A stretch of DNA of 64,000 nt from Chitinophaga agri (lineage in GTDB: Bacteria > Bacteroidota > Bacteroidia > Chitinophagales > Chitinophagaceae), in NCBI RefSeq assembly GCF_010093065.1, contig NZ_CP048113.1, forward strand, positions 4,898,001 to 4,962,000, written 5' to 3'. The notes below the pieces were generated by a model. The model worked only from the letters and a program-made list of their open reading frames with translations, searched no databases and had not been told where the DNA came from. Shown piece after piece: positions 8,397 to 16,545 of the stretch; within the stretch, counting starts at the first letter, position 1, and every line of letters starts with the position of its first letter. The translations under genes and the position numbers were made by a program.

Positions 8397-9500
8397 TTAC
8401 GGAATAGGTAAGGGTGGTGGTGTATTGTTAAACAGACCGGCCAGGTCAGGCAGTGTATTAGCAGCCGCCCAGTTAGCCATTCCTTTTTTCCACATATGGC
8501 TCTGCTGATTGATCGTACCAGCAGCTACCAGTTGTGTCAGCTGGTCCATGGTATATGGGCCTGCCTGTTGTCCATTAATAGCGGCATAATACTGCACAGC
8601 AGCCGGTAATGGCGGTGGCGCTTCGTTATTTTGTACACTATTCGGCTGAAAAATATTGCCCATCTGGCTTCCCATAGCCATGCCCAGACCAGCACCCATA
8701 CCAGCGCCTGCAAGGCCACCGTTAGGGTTCTGTGCCGCCTGCTCCATTGCATTAGCCGCCTGGAATTGTGCATACGCGCCCAGGTTACCTACGATACCCA
8801 TGCTGGTACGTTTGTCCATCGCAGCTTCTACTTCAGGTGGCAGAGAGATATTTTCGATCAGGAACTTTGTCAGTTCCAGGCCCATGGCATTAAATTCTGG
8901 CTGTATCTTGGTTGTGATGAGTGCAGACACTTCATCGTAGTTGGCTGCCAGGTCCAGCACCGGGATCCTTGCCTGTGCAATGGCATCCATACCACGGGTG
9001 ATAGCAAGATTACGCAGTTGCTCATTTACTGATTCTACAGTAAACTCAGGATTGGTTGCAGCGATCTCTTTTATGAATAATCCAGCATCCTGTACACGGA
9101 ATGCGAAGCTACCAAAGGCACGCAGACGTACCGGACCAAATTCTGCATCACGTAACATTACCGGATTGCGGGTACCCCATTTCTGGTTAATGAACTGACG
9201 AGTGCTTACGAAGAATACGTCAGCTTTGAAAGGGCTGTTGAATCCATAGATCCAGCCTTTCAACGTAGTCAGGATAGGCATGTTCTGCGTATTCAGCGTG
9301 TACATGCCGGGTTTGAAAATGTCAGCGATAACACCTTCATTCATAAATACGACCAACTGTGATTCACGAACAGTCAGCTTTGCATTCATCTTGATCTCAT
9401 TCTGGTAACGGGGGAATTTCCATACAATGATTTCATTGGAGGTATCGACCCAGTCAATGATGTCGATAAATTCGTTGCGGAGTTTGTCAAATAGTCCCAT
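8397..9500 (-). CDS. SPFH-domain protein (YdjI-like) with C-terminal GYF_2 domain
   Basis: 367 residues. Residues 1-250 match the YdjI/virion-core SPFH type: it opens MGLFDKLRNEFIDIIDW, contains VWKFPRYQNEIKMNAKLTV near 26-45 and ends the SPFH part with ISLPPEVEAAMDKR near 217-230. A glycine- and alanine-rich linker (about 250-300) leads to a GYF_2 domain (YYAAINGQQAGPYTMDQL to MANWAAA, about 305-350), then a PPPLPIP tail. GYF_2 domains bind proline-rich peptides, so the protein may bridge partners or bind its own PPPLP segments. It lacks a clear membrane helix and probably docks on the membrane through the zinc-ribbon protein encoded next. Confidence 0.75.
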   Translation of the reverse strand: MGLFDKLRNEFIDIIDWVDTSNEIIVWKFPRYQNEIKMNAKLTVRESQLVVFMNEGVIADIFKPGMYTLNTQNMPILTTLKGWIYGFNSPFKADVFFVSTRQFINQKWGTRNPVMLRDAEFGPVRLRAFGSFAFRVQDAGLFIKEIAATNPEFTVESVNEQLRNLAITRGMDAIAQARIPVLDLAANYDEVSALITTKIQPEFNAMGLELTKFLIENISLPPEVEAAMDKRTSMGIVGNLGAYAQFQAANAMEQAAQNPNGGLAGAGMGAGLGMAMGSQMGNIFQPNSVQNNEAPPPLPAAVQYYAAINGQQAGPYTMDQLTQLVAAGTINQQSHMWKKGMANWAAANTLPDLAGLFNNTPPPLPIP

Positions 9501-9670
9501 ATAAGACGGTTTACGGTAGTATGAAAATAGAATAAAGGTGTAATATATTGTATATGTGCGATCAAAAAAGATAGGAGATCAGGGGTTCAGTGGTTGGTGT
9601 TATTGACAAGCGTAATTCTTTAACCTGAAAATAAGATAGTGTAAGAAGGCTATAATAGCCTAAAACAAAA

Positions 9671-9696
9671 AAGGAACAACATATACGTTGTTCCTT
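9671..9696 (-). terminator. intrinsic terminator after tRNA-Phe
   Basis: A 10-bp stem (AAGGAACAAC against GTTGTTCCTT) with a 6-base loop starts 8 bases beyond the tRNA 3' end. Read on the minus strand, it is followed by a T-rich run. Confidence 0.8.
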
Positions 9697-9704
9697 TTTC
9701 TTCG

Positions 9705-9777
9705 TGGTGTGAGGCGGGATCGAACCGCCGACACAAGGATTTTCAGTCCTTTGCTCTACCGACTGAGCTACCGCACC
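9705..9777 (-). tRNA. tRNA-Phe(GAA)
   Basis: A 73-base cloverleaf without encoded CCA. The D arm begins TAGCTCAG. The anticodon stem AAGGA/TCCTT encloses CTGAAAA, with GAA as the anticodon. The T arm is GGCGG-TTCGATC-CCGCC and the discriminator base is A. The acceptor stem GGTGCGG/TCACACC has one mismatch, C5 against A68, and a G-U pair at 7:66. All the rest is canonical, so I take it as functional. Confidence 0.93.
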
Positions 9778-9849
9778 AACTCTTTTTTGTTGTCCTTCTC
9801 TCGTGAAGGGATTGCAAAGATAAGCAAATTAAAAACTAACTTCCAAATT

Positions 9850-10620
9850 TTATTCAACAAAAGTTTTAATTTCTTCCAAGATACCGTTCCAGAGAGCGTT
9901 TCGTTGTTCCAGCGCTGTTCTGGATGCTTGTGCCGCCTGCTCCCATTTCTCCGGATCCTTACCGCAAAGCTCCTGTACCATTTCCATACCGAGGTGACTA
10001 TGATGATCTCCATCTACCTCAATATGTCTTTCGAGATAATATTTGAACAGACTGATTTGCCCCGGGAATTGTTTATCCAGGTCGTTCACTAATGCCAGGA
10101 ACATATCTGGGATCAGGTCTTCCCTTCCGAAAGTGAAGACGGCTGCCTGTACATGCACAGGTTCATGTGCGATCAGATCGAACGTATATTTTACAAAGGA
10201 ACGTACCGCTGGTGGTAGTCCATTAATAACAGCGGTAAGTGATTTTCCTCTTTCCAGTTGCTGCAGGCATTCTTTAATACCAGAGGTGTCTGCACCAACT
10301 TGTTCCATCGCTTCGAGATACAGCTCAAAATGGCTCACGCGTTTACCATTAGGGTCAACATCACTTTCCTCGCCCGTTACAATCTCATTGATCAGGTAAC
10401 GGGTCGCTGCGCTGCCCTTTGGTACCCATGGAATATCGGTGCAGGTAAGATGTCTTTGCAGGGATTTCAGGAGTGACATAAAATCCCATACCGCAAATAC
10501 GTGGTATTGCATGAAAGAGCGGATGTCTTCCATGCGCTGCATTTCTCGATATAGAGAATGTTGTATAATAGTCTCCCTTACCGGAGCAATTGTGGCCTTA
10601 ATGTGTGGTATGCCAGTCAT
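9850..10620 (-). CDS. DUF3050 family protein, haem-oxygenase-like fold
   Basis: 256 residues, the normal size for DUF3050. Recognisable parts are the opening HSLYREMQRMEDIRSFMQYH, the segment HVFAVWDFMSLLKSLQRHL near 40-58, NEIVTGEESD near 78-87, and the late ERHIEVDGDHHSHLG near 192-206. The spacing of histidines, glutamates and aspartates on long helices resembles haem-oxygenase-like (HDO/TenA-like) proteins, some of which are di-iron oxidases. A metal-dependent oxidase role is an inference only. It lies between tRNA-Phe and recQ on the same strand, 20 bases downstream of recQ, and is probably read from the recQ transcript. Confidence 0.7.
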   Translation of the reverse strand: MTGIPHIKATIAPVRETIIQHSLYREMQRMEDIRSFMQYHVFAVWDFMSLLKSLQRHLTCTDIPWVPKGSAATRYLINEIVTGEESDVDPNGKRVSHFELYLEAMEQVGADTSGIKECLQQLERGKSLTAVINGLPPAVRSFVKYTFDLIAHEPVHVQAAVFTFGREDLIPDMFLALVNDLDKQFPGQISLFKYYLERHIEVDGDHHSHLGMEMVQELCGKDPEKWEQAAQASRTALEQRNALWNGILEEIKTFVE

Positions 10621-10640
10621 TACGTGTTAAATATTGTCCT

Positions 10641-12842
10641 TTAGTTACCGTAAACCACCAGGAACTTGATACGCATTAATTTCAGCTGTTCGATGGTGTA
10701 GTCGTTTTCAATCAGTTCTTCTCTTGCGAGTGCCAGGCTGGAAGTTTCACAGCCCTTGAAATACTCCATGATCTCATCCTGGGCATAATCGTCCAGTTCC
10801 TCGTCCAGACAGTAGTCAAGATTCAGTTTAGTACCACTGGCAACAATGGTTTCCATTTCATCAAGCAACTGAGGGATGGTGAGTTCCTTATTTCGGGCGA
10901 TCGTTTCCAGCGGCATCTTTTTATCGATGTTCTGGATGATGAATACTTTGAGTCCACTCTTATTCACAACGCTCTTCATGACGAAATCGTCAGGTTTCAC
11001 GATGTCATTCTCTTCCACATATTTAGATATCACATCTACGAATTGTTTTCCGTAGCGGATTGCTTTCCCTTTGCTGACACCCTGGATCTTTTCCAGTTCC
11101 TGGATGGTAGTAGGGTATTGTGTTGCCATGTCTTCAAGAGAAGTCTCCAGGAAGATCACGAAAGGAGGGAGGTTCTTTTCTTTCGCTACCTTCTTACGAA
11201 GCTCTTTCAGCATCTCAAACAACACGGTGTCCGCTGCTGCTTGTGCTTCGGCGCCGACTTCTTCATCTTCTCCACCGTCTTCCTCGAACTGATGATTGAG
11301 TGATACCATGATAGAGTACGGTTCTTTCAGGAACTGCTGACCTTTTTCTGTAATCTTCAGCAGGCCGTATTCTTCAATATCTTTCTCGATCAGATCTTCC
11401 AGCATCATCTGGCGGATAAGAGAATTCCAGAAGTGAGCGTCAAATTCTTTACCCATACCAAATACTTCCAGTTGATTATGCTGGTAGGTAGTGATCTGAG
11501 GATTTGTCTTTCCGGTAATGATATTAACAACGTATTCAGTACCAAAGCGCTCTTCCAGTGCACGGATAGCATCCAGTACGATCACTACGCGGTTTTTAAC
11601 TTCGATCTTTTCTTTTGGATTCCGGCAGTTGTCACATGCGTTATCACACTGCGACTCTTCATATTTCTCTCCGAAATAGTGAAGGATCACTTTCCTCCGG
11701 CAGGCAGAGCTTTCAGCGTAAGCAACCGTCTCATTGATCAGCTGAGCCCCCATTTCTCTCTCACTCAACGGTTTATCCCGCATCAGGTGCTCCAGTTTCT
11801 GTACATCCTTGTAGGAATAGAAGCATACGCAGATACCTTCCAGTCCATCACGACCGGCACGTCCTGTTTCCTGGTAATAATTCTCCAGGCTCTTTGGAAT
11901 ATTATAGTGTATCACAAATCGGACATCCGGTTTATCGATACCCATACCAAACGCGATCGTAGCCACAATTACGTCCACATCTTCATGGAGGAACATATCC
12001 TGGCGTTGTGCACGGGTACCCGCATCAAGTCCGGCGTGGTATGCAACCGCCTTGATATTATTGGCCACCAGCATATCTGCCAGTTCTTCCGTGGTTTTAC
12101 GATTAAGTGTATATATAATACCGCTTTTACCCTTGTGCTGGTGGATGAACTTCACGATCTCGCGGATAGTCTGGTCTTTCTTACGCTTCGGACGGATCTC
12201 ATAATAGAGGTTCGGTCTGTTAAACGAAGACAGATACACCTGCGGATCACGCAGGCTCAGATTCTTCAGAATATCGCTCTGTACTTTCGGCGTTGCAGTC
12301 GCTGTCAGCGCAATGATTGGAAGGTTCTCACTGATCTGGTCTATCATTTCCTTCAGACGACGGTACTCCGGACGGAAATCATGTCCCCATTCTGAAATAC
12401 AGTGTGCCTCGTCTACGGCAATAAATGAGATCTCCAGTTCACGGAAGAAGTCAAGATTTTCCTGTTTTGTCAGCGTTTCCGGAGCTACATACAGCATCTT
12501 CGTCTTGCCAGACAGCAGGTCAGTTCTTACTTTTTTTATCTGTGCTTTAGACAGGGTAGAATTGAGGAAGTGCGCCACATTATCCTTACTGCTGTATGAA
12601 CGTACCAGATCCACCTGGTTTTTCATCAAGGCAATGAGTGGAGAAACGATTAGCGCGCAACCCGGACTCATGAGAGCCGGTAATTGATAACATAAAGATT
12701 TACCGCCGCCGGTTGGCATTATTACAAAAGTATCTTTACCGGCAAGAATGCTCTTGATGATGATTTCCTGGTTCCCTTTAAAGGAATCAAACCCAAAGTG
12801 TTCCCGTAATGCATCTATCAAACTTACCTTTACAACAGCCAT
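10641..12842 (-). CDS. recQ: ATP-dependent DNA helicase RecQ
   Basis: 733 residues. This 3'-5' DNA helicase acts in recombination and repair of stalled forks. Motifs in order: Walker A MPTGGGKS (K48), DEAH box followed by CISEWGHDFRP (about 144-157), ATATPKV, the helicase C domain with GIIYTLNRKTTE, FGMGIDKPDVRFVIHY and QETGRAGRDG, four zinc cysteines ending CDNACDNC (about 380-405), an RQC winged helix, an HRDC domain (about 545-620) and a C-terminal HTH_40-like extension to 733. The extension makes it longer than the E. coli protein of about 610 residues and is common in Bacteroidota. The start is the ATG at 12842; an in-frame TTG 9 bases upstream is not needed. Confidence 0.95.
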   Translation of the reverse strand: MAVVKVSLIDALREHFGFDSFKGNQEIIIKSILAGKDTFVIMPTGGGKSLCYQLPALMSPGCALIVSPLIALMKNQVDLVRSYSSKDNVAHFLNSTLSKAQIKKVRTDLLSGKTKMLYVAPETLTKQENLDFFRELEISFIAVDEAHCISEWGHDFRPEYRRLKEMIDQISENLPIIALTATATPKVQSDILKNLSLRDPQVYLSSFNRPNLYYEIRPKRKKDQTIREIVKFIHQHKGKSGIIYTLNRKTTEELADMLVANNIKAVAYHAGLDAGTRAQRQDMFLHEDVDVIVATIAFGMGIDKPDVRFVIHYNIPKSLENYYQETGRAGRDGLEGICVCFYSYKDVQKLEHLMRDKPLSEREMGAQLINETVAYAESSACRRKVILHYFGEKYEESQCDNACDNCRNPKEKIEVKNRVVIVLDAIRALEERFGTEYVVNIITGKTNPQITTYQHNQLEVFGMGKEFDAHFWNSLIRQMMLEDLIEKDIEEYGLLKITEKGQQFLKEPYSIMVSLNHQFEEDGGEDEEVGAEAQAAADTVLFEMLKELRKKVAKEKNLPPFVIFLETSLEDMATQYPTTIQELEKIQGVSKGKAIRYGKQFVDVISKYVEENDIVKPDDFVMKSVVNKSGLKVFIIQNIDKKMPLETIARNKELTIPQLLDEMETIVASGTKLNLDYCLDEELDDYAQDEIMEYFKGCETSSLALAREELIENDYTIEQLKLMRIKFLVVYGN

Positions 12843-12964
12843 TGCATTCAAAATTTAAAACAAATAAACTCTAAAGAAAGTAACAAATTATGGATATTGT
12901 TTATGTGTTTTTTAGGGGACACGAAGTTAATTAAAAATGCGCTGACCGGCAATTAATTTATGTG

Positions 12965-13091
12965 TTATAGGAAGTTACGGCTCATCAGAATCTCCCGTTC
13001 AGACTGCCTTTCCGGCAGGGCCCGTATGAAGGGGTTGGTCAATAGCAGGCTTTCGTTCCCTGTTACCACCCAAAGCGATTCCTTATGATAA
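12965..13091. other. candidate structured RNA or leader between recQ and kpsF
   Basis: Within the AT-rich 306-base gap between the divergent genes recQ and kpsF lies a GC-richer segment that folds on paper as a three-way junction. The terminal stem is TTATAGGAA (12965-12973) against TTCCTTATGATAA (13079-13091) with a 4-base bulge. Hairpin 1 is CCCgTTCA/TGAAGGG (12994-13033) enclosing CTGCC/GGCAG (13004-13018). Hairpin 2 is GGTtGGT/ACCACC enclosing CAGG/CCTG (13033-13070). I see no reading frame in it. The strand is not certain and I match it to no known RNA family. The rest of the gap is AT-rich promoter-like sequence. Confidence 0.3.
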
Positions 13092-13131
13092 AATAAGCAG
13101 ATATCATGGACTTAATCTGCTGAAACCTAGT

Positions 13132-13140
13132 TAACTTTGT
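13132..13140 (+). promoter_or_regulatory. -7 box (TAnnTTTG) of kpsF
   Basis: TAACTTTGT matches the Bacteroidota -7 consensus TAnnTTTG. A matching TTG at the -33 position is not evident. The box ends only 8 bases before the kpsF ATG, so the transcript would have almost no leader. Confidence 0.45.
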
Positions 13141-13148
13141 GGCTGCCC

Positions 13149-14123
13149 ATGAAAAATAGAACGGTTATTAATATTGCTGAAGTGGCAAAACGGACGCTCT
13201 CCCTCGAGTCGACTGCTGTATCAGACCTGAAGCAATACATCAATGGTGATTTTGAGCAGGCAGTAGAATTGATCGCTCATTGTACCGGACGCCTGGTAGT
13301 GTCTGGTATCGGTAAAAGCGCCATTATTGCTCAGAAAATAGTTGCCACGCTTAATTCCACGGGTACTCCCGCTATTTTTATGCATGCTGCTGATGCTATC
13401 CACGGTGATCTGGGGATGATTCAACAGGATGATATTATATTATGTATCTCTAAGAGCGGTAATTCTCCTGAAATAAAAGTACTGGTACCGCTGGTCCGAA
13501 ATTTTGGTAACAAACTGATTGCCATGGTGGGAAATATCGATTCCTTCCTGGCAAGAGAAGCTGATCTGATACTAAATACGACTGTTGAACAGGAAGCTTG
13601 TCCTAACAATCTGGCACCTACCACCAGCACAACTGCCCAATTGGCAATGGGCGACGCCTTAGCGGTATGTTTGATAGAATGGCATGGTTTTACTGCTGGT
13701 GATTTTGCAAAATTCCATCCCGGGGGTACACTTGGTAAAAAGCTGTATCTCAAGGTTGGTGACCTGAGCCGTTTACATCAGGCGCCAAAAGTAAGCAGAG
13801 ATAGTTCTTTAAAAGAGGTAATTGTTATGATATCCTCCGGTATGCTGGGCGTTACCGCTGTACTGGAAGCCGACGGAGATCTGGCTGGTATCATTACTGA
13901 TGGAGACCTCCGCCGGATGCTTGAAAAAGGCATTCCAGGAGATCATGTTACCGCTGAAAATATCATGTCCAGACATCCAAAGACAATTCAGGAAGACGAA
14001 CTGGCTATTAATGCTTTGGAAATGATGAGGCAACATGATATTACACAACTGCTGGTTTTGAAAGACAAACGATATATTGGCATCATTCATTTACATGACT
14101 TAATCAGGGAAGGAATTATATAA
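13149..14123 (+). CDS. kdsD: KpsF/GutQ-type sugar isomerase (D-arabinose 5-phosphate isomerase)
   Basis: 324 residues. An N-terminal SIS domain (about 30-170, with VVSGIGKSAIIAQK and CISKSGNSPEI) is followed by two CBS domains (about 200-320, with GIITDGDLRRML). This is the normal KdsD/KpsF layout. The enzyme converts ribulose 5-phosphate to arabinose 5-phosphate, the first committed substrate of Kdo synthesis. The start is the ATG at 13149; an in-frame TTG at 13137 falls inside the -7 box and is rejected. manC begins 1 base after its stop, so the two are co-expressed. It ties in with rpiA (ribulose 5-phosphate) and with the kdnA-kdsB-kdnB cluster at 35583. Confidence 0.9.
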   Translation: MKNRTVINIAEVAKRTLSLESTAVSDLKQYINGDFEQAVELIAHCTGRLVVSGIGKSAIIAQKIVATLNSTGTPAIFMHAADAIHGDLGMIQQDDIILCISKSGNSPEIKVLVPLVRNFGNKLIAMVGNIDSFLAREADLILNTTVEQEACPNNLAPTTSTTAQLAMGDALAVCLIEWHGFTAGDFAKFHPGGTLGKKLYLKVGDLSRLHQAPKVSRDSSLKEVIVMISSGMLGVTAVLEADGDLAGIITDGDLRRMLEKGIPGDHVTAENIMSRHPKTIQEDELAINALEMMRQHDITQLLVLKDKRYIGIIHLHDLIREGII

Positions 14124-14124
14124 G

Positions 14125-15216
14125 ATGACAGCTGTGAACAGGCATTTTTACGTGGCCATTATGGCCGGGGGAATAGGTAGCCGATTCTGGCCCTATAGCC
14201 GGACTGATCACCCCAAACAATTCCTGGATATCCTAAATACAGGAAAAACGTTACTGCAATGGACTTTCGAAAGGTTCGCCCAGTTTATTCCACAGGAAAA
14301 CATTTTTGTTGTAACACACCATCATTATGTAACGAAAGTAAAGGAACAGCTACCGCAACTGCCTGTTGATAATGTTGTCAGCGAGCCGTCCCGTAAGAAT
14401 ACTGCTCCGTGCGTTGCTTACATTTCTCATAAGATCCATAAGCAGGATCCGAAGGCAAGTATTATCTGTGCACCTGCCGATCATCTGATCATGGACGCCA
14501 TCGCTTTCGCAAGCACCTGTCTGAATGCATTGATGTTCGTTCAGAAACACAGCGCGCTCGTGACATTAGGTATCAAACCTACCCGTCCTGATACTGGTTA
14601 TGGTTATATACAGTTTGAAACCCAACAGGTCTCAGATAATGTATATCCTGTAAAAACCTTTACAGAAAAGCCAAACCTCGAACTGGCCAAAACATTTCTG
14701 CAAAGTGGAGATTTTCTCTGGAATGCCGGCATCTTCGTCTGGAATGTAAAAACAATCCTAGCGGCTTTTAATAAATACCTGCCGGAGATTGATGAGCTAT
14801 TCCTACAGAGCCAGGATCTGTTGAATACACCCGAAGAAAAGAAGGCATTGGAAAATATCTATCCGCAGTGCACCAACATTTCCATTGATTATGCCATCAT
14901 GGAGAAGGCAGATAATGTATATGTGATCCCGTCCAACTTTGGTTGGAGCGATCTGGGTACCTGGGCTTCCGCCTATGAGAATCTGGACCGTGATGAATCC
15001 GGTAACGCTATTCAGGGGAAGAACGTTATGCTGGTAGACGCTAAAAACTGCATGATCAAAGCTCCACAGGAAAAGTTGGTGGTGGTACAGGGACTAAGTG
15101 AGTTTATCGTTGTAGATACAGCTGATGTGTTGCTCATCTGTAAGAAAGAAAATGAACAACAGATCAAGGACTACGTAGCTGAAGTAAAAAGAAATAAAGG
15201 AGAGAAATATCTCTAG
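14125..15216 (+). CDS. manC: mannose-1-phosphate guanylyltransferase
   Basis: 363 residues. It makes GDP-mannose from mannose 1-phosphate and GTP for surface polysaccharides. The nucleotidyltransferase signature AGGIGSRFWPYSR with HPKQFLDIL is at about 12-35, ICAPADHLI near 113, and FTEKPNLELAKTFL near 177. The length fits the single-domain form; the C-terminal phosphomannose isomerase domain of long ManC proteins is absent. It follows kdsD with a 1-base gap, an unusual but sensible pairing of two glycan-precursor enzymes. It may also accept related hexose 1-phosphates. Confidence 0.9.
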   Translation: MTAVNRHFYVAIMAGGIGSRFWPYSRTDHPKQFLDILNTGKTLLQWTFERFAQFIPQENIFVVTHHHYVTKVKEQLPQLPVDNVVSEPSRKNTAPCVAYISHKIHKQDPKASIICAPADHLIMDAIAFASTCLNALMFVQKHSALVTLGIKPTRPDTGYGYIQFETQQVSDNVYPVKTFTEKPNLELAKTFLQSGDFLWNAGIFVWNVKTILAAFNKYLPEIDELFLQSQDLLNTPEEKKALENIYPQCTNISIDYAIMEKADNVYVIPSNFGWSDLGTWASAYENLDRDESGNAIQGKNVMLVDAKNCMIKAPQEKLVVVQGLSEFIVVDTADVLLICKKENEQQIKDYVAEVKRNKGEKYL

Positions 15217-15235
15217 GAATAAATGCATTGATCAG

Positions 15236-15291
15236 ATGATCAATTACGGATTACATGTTTTAATTTCAGACATCTATTCGTAATTGATCAT
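15236..15291. repeat. long-loop inverted repeat with TGATCAAT core
   Basis: A perfect 13-bp inverted repeat, ATGATCAATTACG (15236-15248) and CGTAATTGATCAT (15279-15291), with a 30-base loop. It fills the gap between manC and the aminotransferase gene and ends 9 bases before that start. A similar element with the same core is at 33946-34011. It could be a weak terminator, a regulator site or a dispersed palindrome. Confidence 0.6.
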
Positions 15292-15300
15292 TTGTATTTT

Positions 15301-16434
15301 ATGTCGAAACTACCTAATGTAGGCACCACTATTTTCTCGGTAATGTCCGCGCTCGCGGCTCAGCATAAAGCCATTAACCTTTCCCAGGGATTTCCGGACT
15401 TTGATTGCGATGAACAACTCAAACGTATGGTCAGCGAGGCCATGGAAGAAGGCTATAATCAATACGCTCCCATGCCTGGTATCATGCCGTTGAGGGAAGT
15501 GATTGCGGGAAAGATCTATAGTCTTTATGGACAACAGGTTCATCCTGATACAGAAATCACCATTACACCAGGCGGTACATACGCCATCTTTACAGCTATC
15601 GCTACCTGCATCGGTCCCGGTGATGAAGTCATTATATTTGAACCGGCCTATGACAGTTACATTCCCAATGTACTTGTAAACGGTGGAGTACCTGTATTGA
15701 TCTCGTTATCTTATCCTGATTATACAATTGACTGGTCACTGGTGCGTAGTAAGATCACGCCACGTACAAAGATGATCATGATCAATACGCCTCATAATCC
15801 GACAGCGAGTATGCTGTCTGCTGCTGACCTGGAGGAGCTGCAAAAGATTGTAAAAGAATATAATCTACTGGTATTGTCTGACGAAGTATACGAGCACCTG
15901 GTATTTGACGGGGCTCAGCATCTCAGTATATTGAAATATCCGGAGTTATTTAAAAACAGCTTTGTGACATTTTCCTTTGGAAAAGTGTTTCACAATACGG
16001 GCTGGAAAATGGGATATTGCGTGGCGCCCGCGCACCTGATGACCGAATACCGTAAAGTGCATCAGTACCTTTGCTTCTCCGTAAATACGCCGATGCAGTT
16101 CGGGTTGTCCCGTTACTTGCAGACGCCAGAGCATTATCTCTCTCTCCCTGCCTTCTACCAGGAGAAGAGGGATTACTTCCTCGAACTGATGAAGGATTCC
16201 CGGTTTACACCGCTGCCATCAAAAGGGAGTTATTTTCAGCTGATGCGTTATGACCGTATTTCAGACGAAGGAGATAAGGAATTTACTACGCGAATTACCA
16301 AAGAGTTCGGCGTGGCCAGTATTCCCGTGTCCGCGTTTTATGAAAACGGGAAGGACGATCATGTGGTGAGGTTCTGTTTTGCAAAGAAGAACGAGACCCT
16401 GGAGCTGGCTGCCGAAAGACTTAGAAAAATATAA
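15301..16434 (+). CDS. PLP-dependent aminotransferase, methionine aminotransferase (YbdL)-like
   Basis: 377 residues, class I/II aminotransferase fold. The pyridoxal-phosphate lysine is K228 in SFGKVFHNTGWKMGY, and NTPHNPT (about 162-168) and SDEVYEH (about 193-199) bind the cofactor. The N-terminus, with INLSQGFPDFDCDEQL, is typical of the methionine/kynurenine-type (YbdL) group, which transaminates methionine and aromatic amino acids with 2-oxo acids. The start is the ATG at 15301, where the conserved MSKLPNVGTTIFS begins. It is separated from manC by an inverted repeat and is probably its own unit, ended by the hairpin at 16473. Confidence 0.85.
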   Translation: MSKLPNVGTTIFSVMSALAAQHKAINLSQGFPDFDCDEQLKRMVSEAMEEGYNQYAPMPGIMPLREVIAGKIYSLYGQQVHPDTEITITPGGTYAIFTAIATCIGPGDEVIIFEPAYDSYIPNVLVNGGVPVLISLSYPDYTIDWSLVRSKITPRTKMIMINTPHNPTASMLSAADLEELQKIVKEYNLLVLSDEVYEHLVFDGAQHLSILKYPELFKNSFVTFSFGKVFHNTGWKMGYCVAPAHLMTEYRKVHQYLCFSVNTPMQFGLSRYLQTPEHYLSLPAFYQEKRDYFLELMKDSRFTPLPSKGSYFQLMRYDRISDEGDKEFTTRITKEFGVASIPVSAFYENGKDDHVVRFCFAKKNETLELAAERLRKI

Positions 16435-16472
16435 AACTATTTCCATCAACTGACCTGGTATAAAGACAAAGA

Positions 16473-16496
16473 AGCCGCTCCTGAAGAAGAGCGGCT
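16473..16496. terminator. intrinsic terminator between convergent genes
   Basis: AGCCGCTC and GAGCGGCT form an 8-bp stem with an 8-base loop. A T-rich stretch follows on both strands but is interrupted, so it may be only moderately efficient. It lies between the aminotransferase (plus) and carbonic anhydrase (minus) genes. Confidence 0.6.
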
Positions 16497-16545
16497 ATTC
16501 CTTTGTATATGACTACAAGCATGGCTTGTCAAGAGTTGAAACACC

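Noticed and set aside
9688..10092. A plus-strand frame across tRNA-Phe
   Set aside because: It runs through the tRNA and its terminator and has no similarity to a protein.
11433..12395. A 320-codon plus-strand frame antisense to recQ
   Set aside because: It lies fully inside recQ, has no recognisable domain and reads as a shadow of helicase codons (rich in F, H, C and I).
12843..13148. 6S RNA in the recQ-kpsF gap
   Set aside because: The foldable segment forms a three-way junction and not the long hairpin with a central bubble expected of 6S RNA; it is kept only as an unclassified candidate.
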